DNA from: Undaria pinnatifida | Taxonomy: Eukaryota > Sar > Phaeophyceae > Laminariales > Alariaceae | Assembly: GCA_012845835.1 (NCBI GenBank) | Contig: JABAKD010000019.1 | Span: 11,106,344-11,170,343 of the forward strand | Direction: 5' to 3' | Length of the DNA stretch: 64,000 nucleotides | Shown here: one piece after another, positions 10,301 through 21,631 of the stretch | Numbering within the stretch: the stretch's first letter is position 1 | How the letters are laid out: each line of letters opens with the position of its first letter | The notes under the pieces: generated by a model | Seen by the model: only the letters and a program-made list of their open reading frames with translations | Told to the model about the DNA's origin: nothing | The model's database searches: none | Position numbers and translations under genes: made by a program

Positions 10301-13300
10301 CCACGTACACAGTGGCGCAACGCACGACCCACCATGTTTTTGCTTGTTTTGTGTTGCTTTACTGTAGTCCTTGCTTGGCATGGAGATAAACGGTGTGGAT
10401 GCCGCGTTTGTTTCTGCTTGTTTGGGGACCAACGGTGTGGGTGTCGCATATTATCTGCTTATTTTAAGTTCGTCGTTGCTTTGCTTCGCGGAAAATGGCG
10501 AGTGTGTAGCGTAATCTGCTTGTTTTAGGTTGGCCATTTTTTGGCATGATAATCGCCCACTCCAGAGTGGCTGGCGCCTGTCCTGTGACCACGGACTTGA
10601 TTACTCGAGTGGGTGTGCGAACAGCAATAACATCAACAATGGACAACGGTGTAGGTCTCCCGTGCTTCAATGCGCAGGCGCGAGCTAGGAAAAAACAGAC
10701 GAAACGCATACTACTAATTGCACGTTGACGGCGCAGCTCTATTTTCTTCGGCTCGCGTGTGGAGCTCTATACTTCACGCAAAGCTGACTTTTGGCAAAAA
10801 AATAAAGCACACAGCCCGGCGAACAACCCAGCGGCCTAGTCACTCAGCGAATACTGTCGTAAAAAACAAAGAGTACAACTGACATTCCGGCGATGGTGGG
10901 TAGCTCTTGAGCCCTTCAGGTGGGGATCCCCGTCAGCCAGAAATTGCATGACCTAAACGTGCTACTCCTAGTGTAGCCGAATGCCAGGAGACGGTCAGTC
11001 AAGGAAAAACGTCCAGCGGTCAAAGGGTGAGAAACTGATTGTCCCACACTAAAACCTAGTAGTGTGGCGTCAGTCAAGGTAAGTTATTGGAAAGTTGCCG
11101 TCCGTCGGTTAAGGGCCGAAAGTGCCGTCTCCTGGCGTCTTTGACTGTAGCACACGTCGCCACGACCTTAGAGCACCGTGCGAAATCGTCCCGTTTCGTA
11201 TGTTTTTTAACCCTTGACAGTTGGGGTTGCAATCGGTCCCGAAGATCATGCACTTCCCGCCGTCGCTGGCGGAGGGAGAGGGGGGGCGCTACTCGGTGGA
11301 CCCGTCTCAGCACATGGCCATGGCTGGCAAGTCCACGGCGGAAGAAATGGCACGGTTCGTAAAGGACAGGACGGGAGCGGTAATCCCGATAGTCAGGTGG
11401 GTTTCAGCGTGGGGTGCAGCTCAAGGACCAGTGATATACACGGTTTAAGACCACCTCGTGGCACGCTGTTTCGGCGGTGTTACCTCCATGTTTGATATTG
11501 TTTTTTACTTCTGGTGCAAAAATGATTCTACACCAATTCCCAGTAGTTTATTCTATTGGGCCAGGCCCGTTTTACCTGGCTTGTCAACCCGAACGTCTTA
11601 AATCGGATGGTGTACCACTGTAAGCGTACGTATCGCTTTGGTTTGCTTGGTTTTTCTTCCGCTCCAGGGCGATTGGAGCCTATCCGGTGGCCACTGACTT
11701 GGTTTATGGCGATGTTGGGTTAATGCGAGAACAATAACAACCAGGTATCACTCTGGACGGAAATGTATGGAACTTTGGGGTACTAGCATGAAAACCAAAC
11801 TTTCATTATATTTCCGTGCGCAGTGGCATGCTGCAGGAAATAAGGTGTACGGCCACAACGTGGTTGTCCTATTACCGGAGGGCGGACGGGGGGAGGGAGA
11901 GGTGGGGGCAGCGGGGGATATTGCGTAGGTATGCAGTGGTCTTGGCCGTGGGAGAAGGCATGGCGGAGCAACAGGAAGGTTCTCGGCTGCCTGCCAGCGT
12001 TGGACAAGCGGCAGGTTTTTCTTGCTGCAGTCTTGCGTGCTCGTGGTGGTCCACTTGCTCGGTGAACTGGCGCTTCAATGTATGGGAAGCGCGTTGACGA
12101 ACTAACGCTTTGATCCCCTGTGTTCTATCGGCAATTTGCAGATCGTTTCGCATGTCTGATTCGCGTGCGGCAACGCCGTGCCCTGCATGCGTTTTCTCGT
12201 GCCCATGCCTTGACGTTGACCAGAGCCGAGCCCCCGGTAGCGATAGTTCTGTGCGTGTTGCTGGTGCTGGCTATCCTGGCAATCAAGCCGCTCCTCGCCA
12301 ACCTCGGTGAGACGACAAGACACAGCGACCCTTGCGTTGTGTATGTGCAGTGTGTAGTGCCTTTTAGTGTGTGTGGTGGGTATGCCTGTGGTGCTCAGCA
12401 GCGGACCTAACAACGACCACGTTTCTACGGCCGATGCAACAATCAATCACACATCGTTGAGCCTCATTGTATAGCTCATTCATAGGAACGTCTACGTTCT
12501 CCGCTTTCAACTTGCGACGACGCGGGCGGCGCTGTTGGGCGGCTCTGTTGTGGGGCCATTCTTCGCCGGTGCTATCACGGCATCTTCTCTCTGGCGAGAG
12601 AATTGACGCCCCCTCCCTGGAGTTACCGCGACTGCTAAACAACACGGTTGGCACAGCCGAGACGCCGTCACTTTTGGACCGATGTATTGGCGCAGATGGT
12701 AGATAGTGGCTGCTACAGTAGCGCCTAGCGCGGTAGGGGACGGTATGCGCTATTGTGGCCTTTGTATCAGCCGCTGGAACGATAGGGGACGGCCCGCGTT
12801 GGACACAGTTAGTTGATCCGCTGATCTCCTACTCGCAAATTACTGTTGAACCGATAGCGAAGCAGCGGTGGTAGACGTTGCGGTATGGGTTTTCGTGAGC
12901 ACTGAACATTGCACCCCGCACCCCCCTCCCCACGAACCTCCACCCGCCGGGCTGATGAACTTTACAGGCGCTCTCATTCGCACCGTTCGCAACAAGTACT
13001 TGTGGCTGACGATCTCTCTGATGGTGTACACCTTCGGCATCAGCGGGGGCGTGTACGACATCATCCGCAACCCCGCGATGTTCACCCTCAAGCAGGACGG
13101 GACACCCTTGTGGTTCCACCCCCAGGTGCGTGCTCATGTGGCCTGACGATTCAGCTCACCGGCTCACTCCACCCGTTTCCCGCCATGAATTTTTTCGACG
13201 AGAGGCTGAGCCTCGCTGGTCCGCTGGGGGGGGCGGGGAGATAAGGGTTTTTGTTTTTCGTTCTCCTCGATCCGGGGCTTTGCTTGCCCGCTGCGGGGAA

Positions 13301-14707
13301 TCGCGGTCGGTGTAGTCTCTCCCGAGAGCGAGGGCTCGCCTGCAGTATTTGGCGATGCTGCGGGGCAGGGGATTGATTAATATGCTCGAACTTGGGGGGG
13401 GGAGTGCAATTGGATAGGAGCTGGACGAATCCGAATTGATGTACTCGAAGGCTTTCTCAGGTTGGCTTAGTCGGGATAGGGGGGCAGGCTCCATCTATCA
13501 GCATAAGAGGTCTCTGATTTTTATTGTTTTCCGTGGTGTTCATGCTCTTATTCTGACCGCTATTCTGACCGCTTGGGTCGCCGTGTCCCTGGCGCAAGCA
13601 CGCCAGTAATGACGCCAGTGAAGGTGACTTCCTTCTGTTCCCACCCAAACGAGCGGTTCCGACACTGTAGCACCCCACCCCCGGGGTCAATGGTCGTAGA
13701 TCTACGGCCATGCAGGATATGATCAACCACCCCCCCCCTCCGCTCTCCTCCCCTTCCCTCCCTTCTCGTTTTTTGCTTTTGACAAGGCTAATGTGCAGTT
13801 TGTGGCGGAGGGGTTCATCACCGGAGTCATGACCCTCATGTGCGGAATGTCAGGCATCTTGCTCGTCCATGTGAGTCGTGTCCTTAGCTCTGCCTCGCGT
13901 TCTTTCTAATCCTGCCTGTTCTGCGTTGTGTCATTGCCTGTGACCCGCCCGCGCGACATGCTGTTCGTGACCAACCCGCCCCCCCATGCGTGACCCCTGC
14001 GCGAGCCCCCACTTTTATTGTCTCTGAGCCGCGGGTCAACACTGGCCTGCCTGCATGCGCTTTTCCTCGCCACCTTGTGTTCCGGATGTTTTGACTTGGT
14101 CGCAGGTGGCTCCGAAGATGTCGTCCCAACTATCTAGACACGTCATGACCGGAGCGTGTGGAGTCGCCTTCCTCATGCTCTTTATCAATGTGAGATTGTG
14201 CTTGTAATATAGCTCATGAGCCGGACGTATCCGGTCATCCGATCAGATTGCTAACCTAGTAGAGGAGCCACACACGAACTCCTTCTGGTCGGTGTTTTGC
14301 TTGCGGGAGAACCCCTGCTCTCTGTTTTTTGTTCGGAAACACACTTGATCAAACCAGAGTTAAAGTTCTGCTGTGCAGCTTGCACGTAGGATATACGGCG
14401 ATAACACTCCAACCACTTACTCCAGTAGTGAGCGTAGAGTGGCGTGTCGGCGGAGGCTCTCGTGTGCCGGATTGTACACTTAATAGGTCGATCGGATCTT
14501 CCCCACTGCTGTAGAACACATCTACGCCCAGCTGTTGGTGAGCACCGTTCGAGGGAACAGCGCACCTTGTTGTGCGTGTGAACCTGACCCTGACTCGACG
14601 AAGACTTGCCCATATTTCTGATTGTTGCCTCGTTTCTTCTTCTGGTTGTTCCTTTGAAGGTCTTGAAGCTGTACCGGTCCAAGAACCCATGGTACCGCCC
14701 CCTCTAG
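7377..14707 (+). CDS. OST3: Oligosaccharyltransferase subunit OST3/OST6 (TUSC3/MAGT1 family), nine exons
   Basis: ER-membrane subunit of the oligosaccharyltransferase; family members hold substrate cysteines through a lumenal thioredoxin fold to aid N-glycosylation. Exons: 7377-7487, 8602-8777, 9285-9420, 11221-11396, 12224-12306, 12968-13125, 13787-13870, 14106-14189, 14660-14707. All junctions are GT-AG and in phase, giving 351 aa ending at TAG. The start gives a signal peptide (LIALCSLLALGGALA). The thioredoxin domain has FFTATGASYKCASC with an intact CxxC, then FFFVADFG and IMHFPP, a family hallmark. Four membrane helices follow, at about residues 210-230, 245-270, 285-305 and 320-340. 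The tail is YRSKNPWYRPL. Length and order match the human and yeast proteins. The gene is divergent from RAD18 and looks functional. Its introns (0.2-1.8 kb) hold degenerate repeats. Confidence 0.93.
7488..8601 (+). other. OST3 intron 1
   Basis: No gene seen. It contains the ACCAGGTACCTGGT palindromes also found in the RAD18 intron, and C-runs near 8420 and 8513. Confidence 0.7.
9421..11220 (+). other. OST3 intron 3 (1.8 kb) with degenerate repeats
   Basis: Starts GTATAT and ends TTGACAG. Around 10330-10540 there are three diverged units sharing ACGGTGT, TGCTTGTTT and TTGCTTXGC-like words. A block at 10550-10660 resembles a block in the intron at 11665-11740 (shared GCCTxTCC, GACTTG, AACAATAACA). 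I see no gene. Confidence 0.6.
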
Positions 14708-15012
14708 TTAAAGTGTTACTTCGAGGAGTTCTTCTGGAAGCCTTCTGTGTCACTCCTGGAATTGACGCGGGCGCGACGCGCTGCGATAGATATTTGAAAA
14801 CAGTCGAGGCAGTCGCAACTGGCGTATGTCCAAGGGTTGGTTTAGTTTTGGGCCGAGACGACTTAATAGTGGATCGAAACGTGTTTGTTGTGATCTTTGA
14901 CGTTATTTTCCGCGAGCTTCAAGCTGTACAAGTAAAGAACAGCTTTCTAGTTTTTCACGGTAGTGGTTCGAAGGAGTCCTTTCTCCGAAAGCCCAGCGGC
15001 AAAGGGAAAGCT
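14708..15012. other. OST3 3' flank
   Basis: Presumed 3' UTR and intergenic sequence. No clear poly(A) signal or gene recognised; the open frame continuing on the plus strand is out of context after the OST3 stop. Confidence 0.4.
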
Positions 15013-15132
15013 CTAGCGTAAAATATCCAGAGCTCTGTTAGCGTGTTGGTGTTTGGCCATCATCTTTGCGCGGGGGTCTTGCAATATGTCACCGTACGGT
15101 CTTCTCAACGTAGCTGCAGGATCTTCGACCTG
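15013..15132 (-). CDS. Possible terminal exon, unrecognised protein
   Basis: Minus-strand open segment preceded by a pyrimidine-rich acceptor (CCGCAAACGCAG). It encodes 39 residues with a coding-like composition (DPAATLRRPYGDILQDPRAK ... ALDILR) and ends at TAG. It converges on OST3. No family recognised. It could be the last exon of the gene with an exon at 16179-16036, but the phases do not join directly. A chance ORF is possible. Confidence 0.35.
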   Translation of the reverse strand, partial: QVEDPAATLRRPYGDILQDPRAKMMAKHQHANRALDILR

Positions 15133-15889
15133 CTGCGTTTGCGGTCGGTTGGTTGGCGGTGTGACGTGCCGAAGAATACTCGAGGGACGGTTGCACACGT
15201 TATTGGTTCCAACGTGGTCGAGGTTGGCTCTCAGCGAAGCGGGTGAACCCGCATAGGTTGCTCTTTGCGTGACTAACGTGTTCGTCTCGAGTTTGGGCAG
15301 GCGGGGGAAACGAGTAAGCGACAATCACCAACGTATGGCTCCGCGACCACGTCGTGGTGGCCCTCGGTACAAGCACTTGCGGGGATCTTTTGACAAGAAA
15401 ATAAATCTAGTGGAGCAATATTTATTTCTCCCATCCTCGTGACGATGGAACGCATCTCGCGATTTTGTTGGTTATTTTGCGTTAGCGAGAAAAAAACGCC
15501 CAAATCCTGCCTGCTTACGTAACGGCGCGAAATTTTACAAATGCAGTATCGGCCACTGACGGCACTATTTTTTCTCAGGCATTGTTTCCGTGCTATGCAC
15601 GCGGGCAGCTTGCGCAGTAGGTGTTGCATAATTGTATGCAAACTCCAGTACTTGCCGTGATTACGCAAAATCACATCACACACGCTTGACGTGCAGGAAA
15701 TATGCACTGAGCACATTTCCCAGAGTGTTCTTGGCTCGAATCCAACCAATGCCCCCTTCTATAGTCTGTGCTTGCTTTCCATAGCCCCCTGAACTCTGTT
15801 GCCGAAAGTACTCTCCTCTCTTTCATTGTTACCTTAGATCTCCGACATATCAGGGTTTGAGTGAGCTTTGCAAAGTCTACGTGTTTTTT
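15133..15889. other. Stretch without a supported gene
   Basis: Contains open frames on both strands with no recognisable domain. Nothing further seen. Confidence 0.4.
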
Positions 15890-16179
15890 TTAGTGCGCGG
15901 GCATGGTAATCGACCGGCGGGGCGTGGGCCTGTACTGCGGCGGCGGTGGAGCTGTACGCGCCCTCGGCAACAGAAGAGTTGCCGTCTTGGCATGGCCGGT
16001 TGCTTACGATAGTGAGATACAGACAGTGTACTTACCACGCTGCTCAACATATCCTGCGCAACGAAATATCTTCTTGTCAACGTGCCGTGGAGCTCTAACC
16101 CCGTGCCCTTCAATTCCGCTTTGACGTTCGTCCTCCTCACGTTTCTGGTCTGGGACAAATTGTTTAGTTTCGACTAAGC
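15890..16179 (-). CDS. Two putative 3' exons of an unrecognised gene
   Basis: Exon 16179-16036 has a pyrimidine-rich acceptor (CCCCCTACCGTAG) and a perfect GTAAGT donor. It encodes 47 full codons of charged sequence including FVPDQKREEDERQSGIEGHG and RHVDKKIF. It ends in phase 1 and joins in frame to 15951-15890 (acceptor GCGTACAG), which adds a Pro/Arg-rich tail and ends at TAA. I do not recognise the protein. Upstream exons are not visible between here and the gypsy LTR at 16320, so the insertion at 16320-29141 may have separated this gene from its 5' part. Confidence 0.45.
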
Positions 16180-16252
16180 CTACGGTAGGGGGAATGTTTA
16201 TACGGGGCAATTCATGTTAATACCCCCATTTTCGCCACCGGGCTTCATCTAT

Positions 16253-16312
16253 CATATCACAAAACTATCATACTATCATACTATCATATCAGACATACTA
16301 TCACTCTATAAT
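16253..16312 (+). repeat. (CATACTAT)n-like microsatellite
   Basis: Imperfect repeats of ATCATACT/ATCATATC directly outside the left LTR of gypsy element 1. Confidence 0.7.
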
Positions 16313-16319
16313 ACCCGCT

Positions 16320-16589
16320 CGTATAATAAGATTGTGGTGCTGTTACAGACACAGGCCACTCTTAGCAGGTTTCTCTACTAGGCAGGTTCCAGGTTGGTCA
16401 CTCACTTGCACTAGATAAGCTCATGTATTAGTTCCACGCACGCCACGGACGAACTGAATAGCGTTCAATTCCGCGAGGCAAAATCATCCCCTTTTTACTA
16501 TACGCACATGCCTCTCATGAAACTCTTTTATATCCAGCCGTATCCCATATATTACGCCTTGTTAGGCTCCCAGGGGGAATACCATAACA
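16320..16589 (-). repeat. 3' LTR of gypsy element 1
   Basis: About 270 bp, highly similar to 28861-29141 over its whole length (shared CTGTTACAGACACAGGCCAC, TTTATATCCAGCCGTATCCC). The outer end reads CGTAT instead of TGTAT, so it is slightly degraded. On the minus strand it is preceded by a G-rich tract (CTGGGTGGGCTAG), a weak polypurine tract. Confidence 0.88.
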
Positions 16590-17209
16590 CTAGCCCACCC
16601 AGATGAGCCGTATATGCAGAAATATGCATGATTCGGGGAAGCAGCGTTCCACGATCTACAACATGACTCAAAGATGCAGCTCTACATAACCTACTCCCAC
16701 ACCTCTACCCTGCGAGGCTAAAAAGCCCAAGGGAAAATGCACAGCAGAAAACCTCAAACGAAGGAAGGAAGACGGGAAAAAGGATACATAACACTCCAGC
16801 GAATGGCGGGAATCATAGGCGCGAGAGCTATCACTTCCACAGATTAACGAAGGAAACAGGGGCAGAGAAAAGGAAAAACGGAAAGTATGCAAAAAAATAG
16901 AAACAATAAAAAAATGCCAAAGCGCTGGGGTCGAAGGCGGAAGAGTCAAAAACCTCGCGAGCAAAACCCCAAGCGGTCGCAAAAACGCACCAGAACGCGC
17001 CACGTACGAAACCCAACTCGCGCGCGCGAAATGGACATCGTGTCCCACTCTGCGGGGGCGACGTTAAAACCGGGCGGAGAGTTACCAGGAAAACCTCCCC
17101 AGGAGAGCTGAATCGAAAACCCAGAACACAAACGATTGTCCCCCGAAGAAGCAAAATTTAAACCGGGACAACCGGATCAAAATGCTCGAGGGCAGAGGTA
17201 GCCTGAACG
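16590..17209 (-). other. 3' untranslated region of gypsy element 1
   Basis: Lies between the end of the polyprotein and the 3' LTR. No domain recognised. Confidence 0.6.
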
Positions 17210-17743
17210 TCAACGAGCCACGTCCGCGCCTCGAGATTCATCTACGTTACTTAGAATCCCGCGTGCAACTGATCTACCCCGACGGAGTTGAAGGCACCAA
17301 GAACCTTGAACACCTCCTGTCGAAGTCGTGTAGTGAGCCGGAGAGAGCGGACGCTTGATCGGTCCCGGGTCGCCTAGAAAACGTACCAAATATTCTCCGT
17401 CGATGGATGTGCGAGCGCTGATTTTCCCGAGCCACCACAAGCTGTCATCGGCTTTGTACCAAAAATGGGCCCCATTGGGGAGCACCGTGGTGCTGTAGTG
17501 GCGTAACCAGTTAGCGCGCAGCGCGCAGCCGTAGCCAGGTGCCAAGAAACGTTCGCCGTTAGCACCGGAAAACCCCCGTTGTGCAGCTCCAATGCGCTTC
17601 TGCCGATACAGGTGGTTGGTTCGGCGTTGTTGGTTCGGAGTGCCAGCCCAGTAGAGCAAGATCTGCTGGCGCGAGAGCTGGAGGTCCATCTCCCGTTCCC
17701 ACGGCGGGCGGGAGAGCCCAATCCAATGCGTCTCGTACATCAC
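17210..17743 (-). pseudogene. Gypsy 1 polyprotein C-terminus: chromodomain-like segment and tail domain
   Basis: An intact 177-codon open frame. The N-terminal third has THWIGLSRPPWEREMDLQLS and LLYWAG, the W/E spacing of a degenerate chromodomain as in chromovirus-like integrases. It continues with NGERFLAPGY. The second half has GAHFWYKADDSLWWLGKIS and YLVRFLGDPGPIKRPLS, ending GSWCLQL. This Tudor/SH3-like fold candidate might bind chromatin and guide integration; that is inference. It is the best-preserved part of the element. Confidence 0.7.
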
Positions 17744-18811
17744 CGCGATGACCCCACCCCTACCACGGACCGATCAATGACCGGTTACCCTTTCCACCTC
17801 TAGCCGCTGAAGGGGCACCGACACGTCGTCTTAGGTCACGTGATATGGGGGGACTTTTCGTAAAATTGTTAAGCACGTACTGCGTCAGCCGATCCGGAAG
17901 GTACTTGGGCATGTCGCCGCGGTCGTGGGGGTTGGTGCAGGGCTTGCAGCGCTCGACGGAAACGCGGCGGTGCGCATCCGCGCCAGGTATGTCTGTGGGG
18001 AGGTCCAAATAGAGGAGCTTGTCCCCAAGAGGGGAACCGTCCGGTGTGCCGCCAGAGGGGCAGGGGCCGACGGCAAGGATCTTGTAGGGGCCCGTCCGAT
18101 TTAGCGCGAATTTGATCTTGAGCACCTTTGCATCCGTGCTGGCTTTCGCGCCTTGGAGAATAGTGGAGGCCGTATTATACAGCCAAATCCAATTACCCAC
18201 AACGAAGTTGGGTACCTGGCGCAAAGCGTCCGAGAGGGCGGAGTTTCGCCGTTCCACGCGGGAAACTGTGAAGGCATGCATCTCGCAAACAATATCGTTG
18301 GCGCGCTGTTGGCGTTCTGGCGCCAGGTCGCAGTATGCGAGGTGGCCGCGGGCCAGGCTCTAATGGCCGGATCGGTCGAAAGTATTGAGAAGGAGGCGCG
18401 GGAGCCTGCCCATGTGAACCTCGTTGGGGGCCAGGCCAGCGGCGGCCATGACCGAATTGTTGTAGGCGAACTCCACGTACGGCAACTGCGCACCCCAATC
18501 GTCTTGGCGTTCGTTGGCGACCATACCCAGCATTTGGGCCATTATGTGGTTAATGCGCTCAACACCACCGTTGCCGCTGGGATGGTAGGAGCTGGTGGCA
18601 ATTTTTCGAACACCAAGGAGCTCATATACGACGAGTGAAAGCTTGAAGCAGAACTGGAGACCGTTGTCCGAGAAGATGCTACGTGGACACCCCCACAGGG
18701 AATGTACCGGTTGACAAGAATGTTGACCGTGTTTTCAGCTGTAACTTCAGCGGCGGTGCCGGCGAACATGTCCGAACGACGGCTGAAGCGATCTGTGAAA
18801 AGCAAAATATA
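17744..18811 (-). pseudogene. Gypsy 1 integrase catalytic core and GPY-like region
   Basis: Split over three frames. The core starts after the SINE with FTDRFSRRSDMFAG, carries the SSYHPSGNGGVER-type segment near 18570, and continues MAQMLGMVANERQDDW and YNNSVMAAAGLAPNEVHMG. Then comes a region with NWIWLYNTASTI and LNRTGPYKILAVGP (GPY/F motif) and the cysteine pair RCKPCTNPHDRGDMPKYLP. Several frameshifts, so non-functional. Confidence 0.8.
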
Positions 18812-18816
18812 GGTGT

Positions 18817-19117
18817 GTGTGTGTTTTTTTGCACACTTTTACTTTCCAGCTTCTGGACAAGCCGTGGTCACAGGTGTCGTCCCTTCTCCCCCCCGGTTCT
18901 TGGCCTTTAATTTTATCGCGCATAGGGTTCAGCAATCCCACTACTCGTCGATTTTTCATCGAGTGTTGCTAACTCACGCTCTCACGCTTTCCGCAAGTCA
19001 ATTTATGCGCAAGAAAAGTCCCAACAAATTTATACGATTATGCACTCGGGGGGATTCGAACTCACGAAACTACCTATACCAGGCTCGAGGATAACCTGAT
19101 ACGCCACCAGGGCGACA
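18817..19117 (-). mobile_element. tRNA-derived SINE inserted in gypsy 1 integrase
   Basis: A 301-bp insertion that splits the integrase between the GNT codons (19118) and the following TYILLFTDR codons. It is flanked by GGTGT on both sides (18812-18816 and 19118-19122), a target-site duplication. On the minus strand it begins with a tRNA-like head: box A TGGCGTATCAGG and, 44 nt on, box B AGTTCGAATCC. The 3' end is an A-run followed by (AC)n. This is the structure of a SINE made by LINE machinery. It is younger than the gypsy copy it interrupts. Confidence 0.78.
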
Positions 19118-19729
19118 GGTGTTACCCCGGGGCGTGACCGGCAATGTCCCAAAATAGTCCACGCTTACTGCAATGCCCAGCCCCGGAGGGAGGGGGGTTG
19201 AAATGATGGGCCATCGAACCGTCAGTCGCGGCGTCTTTCGCGCTTGGCACTTCAAGCAATGACGCAACCACCAGCGGGTGTATATGCTCATTTCTATGCG
19301 CCAATAGAAACGCTCGAGCATGCGAAGTGTGCATGCCGTGCCTAGATGGCAGGAAGCAGTCGAATGGCTGGCTTGCATAAGCCAAGGGCGCATGAGTAGC
19401 GGCACGTAAATGCGGATTGGTTCGTCGCCCAAAAGGCAAGCCGCGCGCCCCACAGGCCGTAAGGAGTAGTGGGCCGGGGTTGGATAACGGACGAGCAGGA
19501 CAATGTCCTCGTCGGCAGTATGGAGGCTGCCTTTGCCAGCGAGCTCTTGGATCTCCGAGAAGGGGGGCGCTGGTGTGAGGGGAAACGCGCTAAGATTCCG
19601 CCCACGGCCGGCCGAGAAAAATATGTTGTATGGCGGCGTAACACTTAGGCTCTGCACGTTGCTCTCTCTCCCAGCCGGCGTGCGAATAACGCGCAGCGGA
19701 ACCACCAAAGTGAAGCTCGGCAGCAGCAC
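19118..19729 (-). pseudogene. Gypsy 1 integrase N-terminal zinc-binding domain
   Basis: The open frame contains an HHCC-type domain: His pairs in ASHSTASCHLGTACTLRMLE, then FYWRIEMSIYTRWWLRHC and CLKCQARKTPRLTVRWP. It continues into the first catalytic Asp region (VSVDYFGTLPVTPRGNT), where the SINE interrupts it. The same order is intact in gypsy element 2 (58.4-58.65 kb). Confidence 0.8.
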
Positions 19730-20506
19730 CGAGGGCGTCCGAATCGATCGCAGGGGCGGAGGAGGACTCCGAAGGGGTTGAGAGGCCTAAAAGCGGGAGA
19801 CCCAAAGGTCCCGCTCGGTAGCGGTCAGACGAGATTGGTACCGTCGGGAGAAGCGTTGGGGCATGAAATGTGCTCGGGGCGGCAGCCAAAGGCAGCCGAG
19901 GACGCGAAAGGCGCGGCGGAGGGTCGACCCGAGAGAAAGACGTCCGCGGAACCCTGCCGGGTCCGAAACCATAGTCAGCGGCAGGCTGCGCGGCGCCGGT
20001 CGCAGCGGCTGTTTTTCGGCGCGTCCCAGTGGAGATGCGGCCCGTAGGCGGCAGTGCCACTGAAGCCTTCGATGGGGGCGTAGGGGCCCTCGGGGGTAAG
20101 TCTGGCGGAGTAGCCCCCGAGGGCACCGCGAAAACCGGAGTGAGAGTGGCGTCGGCGGCAGGCCAAAATGGCGCGCGGCCGAGGCGGTTATTACCAGTAC
20201 CGACGAAAGCAGAAACGGGCGACGGGTTTCCCGGTGGGATCAGAAAGGTCGTCAATCCGCATACGTTGCCCGTGTGCGCGAAAATCCCGAACGTCAGTGG
20301 AGGTAAGGCGGAGCCCACCCAACACGGCGCTATCGGGGTAGGGCACCAGCCCACCCATGCCAATGCCGGGGATCGTGGTGGAGGGGGTGAGCAGGCCGCA
20401 AGCCCTACCGTGGTATATGGCCTCATCGTCGATAGGAGTGAGGTGGCTAGAACCGCTGCGGTCGTGCTCAGTCGCCGGTTGTGGCCACCGCGAGAGGAAG
20501 TCAACG
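19730..20506 (-). pseudogene. Gypsy 1 RNase H-integrase connector
   Basis: A long minus-strand open frame (20513-19590) of Ala/Pro/Thr-rich composition. It links the RNase H C-terminus (YRKGSANGNVDFLSRWPQP near 20510) to the integrase. No domain recognised in the connector. Confidence 0.55.
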
Positions 20507-21340
20507 TTACCATTCGCGCTTCCTTTCCGGTACTCTAGTGTGTAGTCGAATGCGGTGAGATACTCGAGCCACCTCTGGACTCGCGCATTGTGGTGTCCAA
20601 CTTTCCCGATATTTTCCAGAGTCTTGTGGTCCGAAAAAATGCGAAACTTCGTACCCCATAGTGTAGCCTCGAAGACGCTTGATCGCCCATACGATGCTGC
20701 CTGCTTCCAAATCGAGCGGTGTCCAATGTCGTTCCGAGTTGAGGGTAGCGCGGCTAACATAAGCAATGGGCTTCACGGAGCCGTCGGGCTGTTCTTGCTT
20801 CAGCGTAGCGCCAAAGCCGTCAATGCTGGCGTCGCAGTGCACCCGAAAAGGGCCAGTGGCGTCCTCCACGGCGTCCCAATCGGGAGAGACCAGTAACGGT
20901 GGAGCGGCGAGCTCCGCGAGCATATCACGCACGATGACTTCTATGCTCGGCGTGAACAAAAATTTGATGCCCTTCTTGAGGAGGACCGTGATTGGTCGAA
21001 TCCGTTTGGACATATCTGGCACAAACTTTAGGTAGTACGAAAGGTCACCTAGGAGAGAGCGCAGCTGCTTCAGGTCGCGGGGCATGGGCATGAGGGTCAA
21101 AGCCGACACTTTCTCGGCGTTTGGGCGTACGCCCGCGGGCGAGATGGAGTGGCCCAGGAAAGCAGCATCCGTCGCGCCGAGTCTGGCTTTCGAGGGGGAG
21201 AGCTTAAGGCCGTTACTGCGAACCAAATTAACAGCGAGCAGCTGAGGCTCGTCTGACAAAGTGACGCAATCGGTGCCATCGTAACGGAGGTAGGAACCTC
21301 CATCAGAGTCGAAGCGGTCGGGTACAAAAACCGATGCACC
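20507..21340 (-). pseudogene. Gypsy 1 RT thumb/connection and RNase H; RT palm missing
   Basis: Shows RT C-terminal motifs NGLKLSPSKARLGATDAAFL and LKQLRSLLGDLSYYLKFVPD, then RNase H with the catalytic region FRVHCDASIDGFGATLKQEQ and PLDLEAGSIVWAIKRLRGY. The finger and palm motifs, including the YxDD box, should precede this but are absent. Only about 300 bp separate it from the protease, against roughly 1.5 kb in gypsy element 2. An internal deletion removed them, so this copy could not reverse-transcribe itself. Confidence 0.8.
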
Positions 21341-21631
21341 CGTGAGGGGATGGTGAGATAGCGTCAGCTCCCCGAAACCTCTCTGGTCAGAGGGATGGAG
21401 TCGTTTTTCGGTTGCGCCCCCAACTATTCTTTAACGAATGTCGCCGGTTTTGAAATCATCTCCCGGCCGTATCTCTCAAAAATACGGTAGCCCTTGCCAC
21501 CTTGATGTCTTCGTTCGACAGTCCTTTGCAACCAAGGAACTACAGGAACATATTTTCTTCGTAGCATCATTCCTCGTGTCGAGCAGCCATGAAATGTTCA
21601 TTAAAGAATATCATTGATTTGGGGAGGGGGG

